From positions 67,242,836 to 67,306,835 of the forward strand of contig NC_088681.1 in assembly GCF_950023065.1 (NCBI RefSeq): a stretch of DNA of 64,000 nt, written 5' to 3'. Positions within the stretch are counted from its first letter, which is position 1, and each line of letters starts with the position of its first letter. Shown piece after piece: positions 57,220-64,000 of the stretch. The position numbers were made by a program, and so were the translations under genes. This DNA comes from Planococcus citri (taxonomy: Eukaryota; Arthropoda; Insecta; Hemiptera; Pseudococcidae). The notes under the pieces are model-generated. The model did no database searches. It saw nothing but the letters and a program-made list of their open reading frames with translations, and was not told the DNA's origin.

Positions 57220-58069
57220 GGGGTCATTCCACGTCAATTGGACCAAGAAGTGGTAGGGAGGTTCGGCAATTTTTTTGAAATTTTTCCTGTGGAAAGACCT
57301 TTTGAAGGGATGACCAATGGCGCAAACAGCAGCCCTCTATCCCGTTTTTAAAGGCAGCCAGGGGGTGTCAAAGTTTTCAGTTTTTTGATTATATCATAAA
57401 AATCAGTGTTGCCACTTTTTTTCGTACAAAAAATTAGCTCAAAAAGTTTCAAAACGTAGTTTTTATATCGTTCCGACTCTCAAAAATTTTGAAAAAAATA
57501 TATTATGGACAACTTTTCATGCTGAACAACATATTAAACAATTAGAATGGTACCGTGTTGCAAAGTCGATTTAAAAAAATTTTAAGTTTGCAAAAAAATG
57601 CGATTTTTTGATTTAAAACATGAAAAAATGTTTTGATAGATAAAGTTGAACCCTTTGACACCTGTTTTTACTTATCTGCAGAAAAAGTTTAAAAAAAAAC
57701 CCTCCCACTCGACGAAATAAACTCTTCACAAAAAAATCAAAATTCGAAAAAATCCAAATTTTGATTTCAAACATCAAAAAAGTTTAAATTTATTCAGTTG
57801 TCTTATTTGAATCCTTTTAAAACCTCTAACTATGGGGAAAAGTTCCATTTTGGTAAGTATCGCGGTTATCGACTAATCCACTGCTGAAATGGATGATATT
57901 TTAGGTTCACTGAAAACTTTGACATCCCCTGGCTGCCTTTAAAAATGGGCTAGGGGGCTGCGATTTGCGCCATTAGTCATCCCTTCAAAAGATTTTTCCA
58001 CAGGAGAAATTTCAAAAAAATCTCCGAACCCCCCTACCACTTCTTGGTCTAATTGACATGGAATGACCC
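57220..58069. mobile_element. foldback MITE, about 850 bp, GGGTCATTCC ends
   Basis: The left end GGGTCATTCCACGTCAATTG and right-end inverse GGGTCATTCCATGTCAATTA are followed inward by about 130 bp of matching arms (CCAAGAAGTGGTAGG, GGGATGACC, AAAGGCAGCC). TACA lies outside both ends (57216-57219 and 58070-58073), a possible 4-bp target duplication; a TA duplication is also possible. No transposase. Confidence 0.78.
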
Positions 58070-58073
58070 TACA

Positions 58074-60729
58074 ACAAGAGCGGATCTTCGAGAAAAAATT
58101 AACGAAATACATATTATACGATTTAAAAAATAACAACACGAAGCCAAATGGATGAAATGTTCGGAGTACAATACGACGAGGGGTGAAAGAGAGAATAAAA
58201 AGAGACGTATCTCGAAAAAAGAAAATTATTTCTATCGAATAAAGTGTTAGAATTTTATTCGCCAAATTACTTTCATAGATATTCGCTTAGTTTGGAAATT
58301 AGTTTATTATTTCAGCTCGGCGAAGTTTTCTTTATAAAATAGTGTTTCACTTCATCGAGGAAAATTTCGCACGCGAGATACGAGGATGGAGTAGATTTTG
58401 CAGATAAGGGAGGCGAGGGTGTTACTTCTCAACCAGGATGAAAAAAAGCCAAGTTTTTTGCCACTTCTTGAACGGTCTCGAATTGCGAAATACCAAAAAA
58501 AAAAATTGAACAAAAGAATAATTGTTTCTTACACGAGGAAAATGTGGATGAAGTTCGGAAGGGTGTAGATGTTGATAAAGTGGAATTCGAAAGAGCAATG
58601 ACAATAAGAGGATGAGATGAACTCACACACTTGATGTTGTTTTATTTTCCAAGTGGATCTGCCGTCTAGTTAGCTACCTATACTTTCGTATTATACTCGA
58701 ACTCGTATAGGTATGTGATGTTGATTTGGTCAAAGCATCTCTGAACTGTCATTTTCATGACACGTGGGAGTAAGATGGAGAAGAAAACGAGACAGGAGAT
58801 AATAATTGAATAATAATTGAAGTTGCTTGACTGCAGTGCTGAGCTGGATAAGAGGGAAGAATTTTCGTTGGCATACAAACCATATCATCATCAGTACCAG
58901 ACATAAAGGTAAACAGGTACATTTCATTTATACCAAGTACGTATATCCTTCGCCTCCCTCATCATCAGTCTCGTGAGATTTGGTCAAAAGAGGCCGATAA
59001 ACAGTGCAAATGTGTGCGTGTGTGCAAAACACGACGAATGTGCCAGTGGCAGAGAGGAGCGAGATAAAGAGATGCCATCATGTGTATCCGTGTAATACAA
59101 CTGTCGCTGACAGCTGGCCGGTGTGTAAAAGCTTATTTTTATATAACACCCTTGTGTATATGCGGCACATACACGTTACTGTCTGGCTCATGGCTTAGCT
59201 TTGCAACTTCGGTTGGAGGACGGGGGGGGGGGGGGGTAGAAGGCGAGAGAATTTCATTCGTAGATTGATATTTTTTTGTGTGTAGACGAGTCGATTCGAT
59301 CTGCTGGTAGGTTGCTGCTCAGTGCTCAGTGCTCGTGTAAAGTATCCATCCTAGTTGTACATGTACACGGAGAAAAAGCTTTTAGGTAATGGGAAATTTT
59401 AACGACGAGCCTCGTAGACAAGGGATAGCATACCTAGACCTAAGTACGAAAGAGCCTTTAGTCAATTGGAGGGAGAGAGAGAAAAAGCAGAGGTCGTAGT
59501 AGGGTCAGGGCGTCAAGATGGCCTACGTACAGTACGTAAGTCGAATAATTCCTGCCAAAGATGACTGAAGAAAGATATTTTGAAAAATTTTTGCTGCTTG
59601 AACTGTAATTGAAAACTGTTGGTTTATACGAAAAAATAAACCTTGAAAATTTTAGCACACCCTTCCCCAACTTTAGTATAGGAAAAATAAAAATAAAAAT
59701 GAACAAAAAAGTTCTCAATTTTTATGTCAGAATTTTTTAATATGGCCCCATTTTTAAGAAGAACTCTCCCCAATCCACTTCTAAAGAATATTGACCCACT
59801 TGTGCGAAGCCCCTCTCACCTCCTCCTGTTGAGAAAAGAACTCAGAAAAAAGGATCGATGAACATTTTTCAAACATTTTTAATTCCAGGAAATCCTTCTA
59901 AATAGCTCATCTTTCCCCCTCCATTCCTCAAACCCACAAAACAAACTATTGGAAAATTATAAATTAAAAAAAATCCAAAAAATCATTTTGAAATTTTTCG
60001 CTGATTTTTTCTGATTTATTTTTCAACTTTGATGGTTCTTACAGAGTTCAAGACCCTTGTGTAGGGGGGGGGGGGGGCTTCACAATGTTTTATGAAATAT
60101 TCTGCAAATTTTTCAGAAATTTTACCTTTCCAAACCTTGTCAAATTCGATCAATTTTTGATCATTTTCAATTATTTTTTTTGTGTTATATTCGAGTGTTT
60201 TTAGGTCATTTTTAATTCATTTTCAAGACGATAAATGCGAATTTCTCAAAATTTTCCTGGAACTCAGTTTTTGACGCATTTCGAAGATTTCAGTGATGAT
60301 CCAAGTGATTACAAATGTTGTTGAAATTTTATCATTTTTTGTCGTTCAAATTGCAAAATCGAGAAAAATAGTCAAAAACTTGCCAACATTTTTCAATTTT
60401 TTGAAATTGGCAGTAGGTATAATGACCTAAAAATTGACACCACTGTTTTTCAAAATGTTTCTCTAGTATTAAAAATGATATTTTTTCGCGCTTTGGCTTG
60501 ATTAATGCAAAATAGATATTTCAGAAGAAAAAATTTCTTAGAACCAACAAGAATTCAACCGAAAATAAGCGATTTTCAAAATTTCAACCTCGATGCAACC
60601 CTGAACGTGGTCTTGGATTTTAATAGTAATGATCTCAAATATAATCTTTTGGAACTGGACATTTTCCCAAAAAAGGTTCGGTAGGGACTTGAGCGAAAAA
60701 CCCATAATTTTTCCAACCATTTTCCTTTT
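58074..60729. other. no recognisable gene
   Basis: Short ORFs only. G runs lie at 59222-59236 and 60064-60077. No exon of the host gene could be found here on the minus strand. Confidence 0.4.
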
Positions 60730-60764
60730 TTGAGGACCCATAGCTTCCTTTCAGAGGCACTTCC

Positions 60765-60845
60765 GGAGCTTGAAATTTTTCTGAGTGACTTTCAACACAT
60801 AAATATCAAGATCTCTCCAGAATTTTATCAAAATCCAACGATATG
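60765..60845 (+). repeat. dispersed repeat R1, copy 3
   Basis: TTTTTCTGAGTGACTTTCAA, then AAGATCTCTCCAGAATTTTA, runs directly into the half foldback element. Confidence 0.45.
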
Positions 60846-61770
60846 GAGGCTCCAGAACGACTTGAAATCTACCAGCAGTCAACTTCGTAGCGTATTGAAG
60901 TTAGTTTGCAGAATGAATTTCGACTCTCCATCTCAGTTTGATGGAATTTTGGGGAAATTTCAAGTTTCAAAAATCTACTGGAGGCTTCAGTAATTTTCAA
61001 AAATTTCGCTGGAGGCTCTAAAATGACTTGAACCCACTTGAAGTCGTTTTCAGAGGGTGTTAAAATTGGAGTACAGAGTAAATTTCAGCTTCCCATCTTC
61101 ATTTGATGAAATTTTGTGAAAATTTAAAGTTTCAATCATCTGCTGGAGGCTTCAGGAATTTTCAAAAAGTCGCTGGAGGATCGAAAACGACTTGAAATTC
61201 ACCTGCAGTACTTCGTAGCGTATTGAAATTAGTTTTGAGAATAAATTTTAGCTTTACAACTCCAATTTGATGGAATTTTGTGGGAATTTCGAGTTTCAAA
61301 AATCTGCTGGAGGCTCCAGAACTGCTCAAAACGAGTTGAACCCGTTTCCAATCGATTTGGCATGTCGAAAATAGAGTATATCCCAAATTTCAGCTTTCTT
61401 GGTCAATTTGGTAAAATTTTGATTTTTTCCCTCATTTTTGGCCTAAATTGGATTTTCAAAAATTCACCAAAAATCAAAAAACGCACTTTATAGCACTTGA
61501 AATTTTGACAGGTGATAAATTTTTGCATGATCTTTCGATCTACCTTTGTAAGGTTTGAAAAATTTCGTGCAAGTCCTATGTTGAAACGCAAAATCTGCGA
61601 TTTCGGCTGACCTGTCAATCAAAATGGCCGCCATTTGGTAAGTAAGGCCAATATTTTTTTGGGCAAGTTTGCTTTAAAATGTTCCTTAGGATGTCCTCTT
61701 TAAGAAAAAAGTTGTCCCGGAGGATCGGCGGGAGGGGGGGTGCAATTACTCCTATTGTCATATTCCGGAC
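60846..61770. mobile_element. half copy (right arm only) of the GTCC-foldback family
   Basis: Contains three to four inverse CTGGAGGCTCCAG modules (near 60850, 60980, 61145 and 61308), the GATTTCGGCTGACC and AAATGGCCGCCATTT blocks, then TTAAGAAAAAAGTTGTCCCG and the terminus ATATTCCGGAC, followed by TA (61771-61772). This equals the right arm of the element at 23024-25979. No left arm precedes it, so it is a truncated or rearranged copy. Confidence 0.8.
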
Positions 61771-61772
61771 TA

Positions 61773-64000
61773 TAACCCTCATTTTTCAATTTTCAGAAAA
61801 ATTGGTGCAGCAGTGGGAGGCGTTGGAACGGTCAAATTGAAAAAAAAAAACGAGTTGATATTCTTATTCAATTCAGCGTTTTCAAAAACGTATGAAACGA
61901 CGTGTCACACGATATTTTACATTTTTACAATATTTTTACCATAACTTTGGGGATTTTTACCCCTTCCCCCCAATTCGTACTAGAAAATATATCATAAAAA
62001 TTCATCTGCTTCCTGGATTTTTTTCTTCAAATTTTTAAATAATTTAAAAATCTGCTAAAAGTTCGAGTTTTTGAAAAAATTCAATTCTAGATTTTTTTTG
62101 AAATTTTTGACGAATATTTTGAAACCGCTTTTAATTGCCTTTAAAACGCCCATACAGATTCTCCAAATTTGAGCATAAAGTTTGATTACTGAAAAAACCA
62201 CCACACTCACAAGCTACAAGTAGATCAAAAGATCTTATCATGAAACCTCTGTAACCAAAATTTCAGAAGCTAAAGTTCAATTTTGGCCTTTTGGAGAATT
62301 TTTGAAACCTCAAAAAGTTTAAAAAAGCTGTTTCAAGGGTCATTTTTAAACGTGCTCATAAAATTTTCGTGAGCAATAATATGGTCAATGTGAATAACTC
62401 CTTCAATTCAACCTCCACACATTCATATCTCGCCTTTTAGAGACACTTCCAGAAGCCCAATTTTTTCTGTGTCTTCCAATTCTGAATAAAGATGAAGATC
62501 TCTACTGAATTTAGCCAAAATTCTACCAATTTTTTATTCACGATCCACCATAATGGGCCAGGCAATGGCCCGAAGATTAATAAACAGGTAAAAACTATCG
62601 AAAATGATGAAAATCACATCGAAAAACCTTTAAAATCGACAAATCACGACACACCATTTGTGAGCCAACGAGCATTCGACAGATATGAGAATCAATTCTG
62701 ACTGAGACCTACTCTCGAAACAATACGATATCATCGTCTCCTATACCTACGACGACGACACCGACACCGGAAAGGTTTCGTAGAAACTACACGACAGAGT
62801 ACAGTAGACCTAGTAGGTAAATTGGATTTCGTCATTTTGGGGAAAAGGCTGCTGCTCGCAGGCCATACCACACGTATATGTATAAGAAGATTAATGCACG
62901 CGGCGGCTTAAGCTTTCATTTATGACGGAAAATTTCGCATTGTTGGCCTTTGTCGACGAATATCGCTGTCGCTGTCGCCTGTCTCTGTCGTCGACACAAT
63001 ATTCGAACCGAGTTATCGATTGATGACGCTTCTTGGGCAAGGGGGATATGGCAATGGGGCGAGGGGGAGCTTCGAGAGCGATATTTTTCACACCGTTGTT
63101 GCCGTCGTCGTCGTCATCGTCGGTAGGCAAAGGCAGGTAATACAGGTTTAGGTATGGTATCTCGTATACTACTTATACGTATAGAATAAGCGAAGCACGT
63201 TACGTTGCCGAAAATGGCGAAAGCTCCAAAGACAATACGCGCGTTATAAAACTATGACGGTTGAATTTTAAAAAGGCTCACTCCCCCTGTACGGTTCCCT
63301 TCCCTTCTTTTTCATTCTCTCTCTCACTCACTCTCTGGAGCATACTTCGGGTCAAATTTTATTCGCATTTATCCGCCACTGCCACTGCTACTGGCACAAC
63401 GATGACGAGATGCGAAAGGTGGTTTCTGGCGAAAAAAGGTTCTCAGCACGTGGCGTATAGCGTGGCGTGGCTTAGCGTGTAAATTTCAACGCATTCGGCT
63501 AGCCCAATTGCCTCTCATCGTTCCCGAAGAGGAAATTTTTTTCACGTGTTAAAGACACCACCTGCCCAGGAAGCGGTCTGCGGGACGTCAGGGGAGGGGT
63601 GGTAGCTGTTGGGTCAACGCTTGTAAATCAAAACTCCGTTTAAAAGTCGACTAGTGGTATTTTTTTTTCGCTTGAAAAAAGTTCAAAAGCTCGAATAAAT
63701 GTGGTTGAAATGGGAAAAAAAACCAACACGTCTGGATGGCCTTCAAACGCAGCGAAATGTATATTATACTATGTGAACGAGGCTCTTTTTGCATGTATTT
63801 TTCCTAGCAGAACGTTTCGTACATGTAGTTTGAGTCATTAACCGTATACGTATGTACGCCTACGACGACGACGTACCGCGTATAATGCTTTAAAATTTAG
63901 AAATATGTATTTTACGCGTATCCTACCGCACGTTTATTAGAGGGTAGAACGAGTATAATATGCAGAAGGAGAACGGTGAAGAGGAGAAGGACGACGACGA
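61773..64000. other. no recognisable gene; dispersed repeat R1 copy 4 near 62463-62560
   Basis: R1 copy 4 reads TTTTTTCTGTGTCTTCCAAT, AAGATCTCTACTGAATTTAG and ends CACGATCCACC. The rest is unique-looking sequence with CGA/CGT-rich simple tracts (62940-63130). Short Asp-rich or Arg-rich ORFs there are translations of these tracts. Confidence 0.4.

Overview
This is eukaryotic, AT-rich, repeat-dense DNA, most likely from an insect. The evidence is GT-AG introns up to about 24 kb, a BEL/Pao LTR retrotransposon, APE-type LINEs, tRNA-derived SINEs, several foldback/MITE families with TA target duplications, and GTAGG/GTACGAG-rich microsatellites. A hemipteran, perhaps a scale insect or mealybug, is a guess from overall sequence style only. 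No prokaryotic gene layout, rRNA gene or CRISPR locus is present.

Host gene. One minus-strand gene spans nearly the whole window. I can place four internal exons, in transcript order 47825-47758, 28157-27986, 26518-26424 and 1876-1655. Each has GT/AG borders and all three junctions keep the reading frame. Together they give 557 bp of coding sequence for a cysteine-rich protein segment that I recognise, from memory, as the conserved arthropod family carrying DUF7042-DUF7045-type domains (function unknown). The 5' exons (signal peptide, first domain) and the 3' end lie outside the window. The introns are about 19.6, 1.5 and 24.5 kb and hold nearly everything else.

Layout. 1877-26423 (intron): a 33-bp palindromic minisatellite (3.3-4.46 kb) with decaying satellites to 5.4 kb; T-rich diverged repeats; a possible Helitron containing a SINE; a decayed RT-RNase H LINE (13.15-15.29 kb); a TA-flanked MITE (15.7 kb); a solo foldback end (17.8 kb); a diverged tandem array (20.3-21.2 kb); and a 3-kb foldback element with tandem-repeat arms (23.0-26.0 kb). 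28158-47757 (intron): a second, very short copy of the same LINE 3' end (29.1 kb), an intact 6.45-kb BEL/Pao element in the gene's sense orientation (32148-38599), a hAT-like foldback with a nested MITE (39.4-42.1 kb), a TA-flanked MITE (42.5-43.5 kb) and a 280-bp perfect-hairpin MITE 132 bp from an exon. 47826-64000 (upstream): a second dead LINE split by a nest of at least three repeats (50.9-54.8 kb), an 850-bp foldback (57.2-58.1 kb) and a half copy of the 3-kb foldback family (60.8-61.8 kb).

The parts most worth a second look are the palindromic minisatellite, open on both strands with a 99-bp higher-order unit; the foldback family seen at four loci in four different states; and the BEL/Pao element with identical LTRs and intact catalytic motifs. 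All similarity statements are by eye; no database search was possible.
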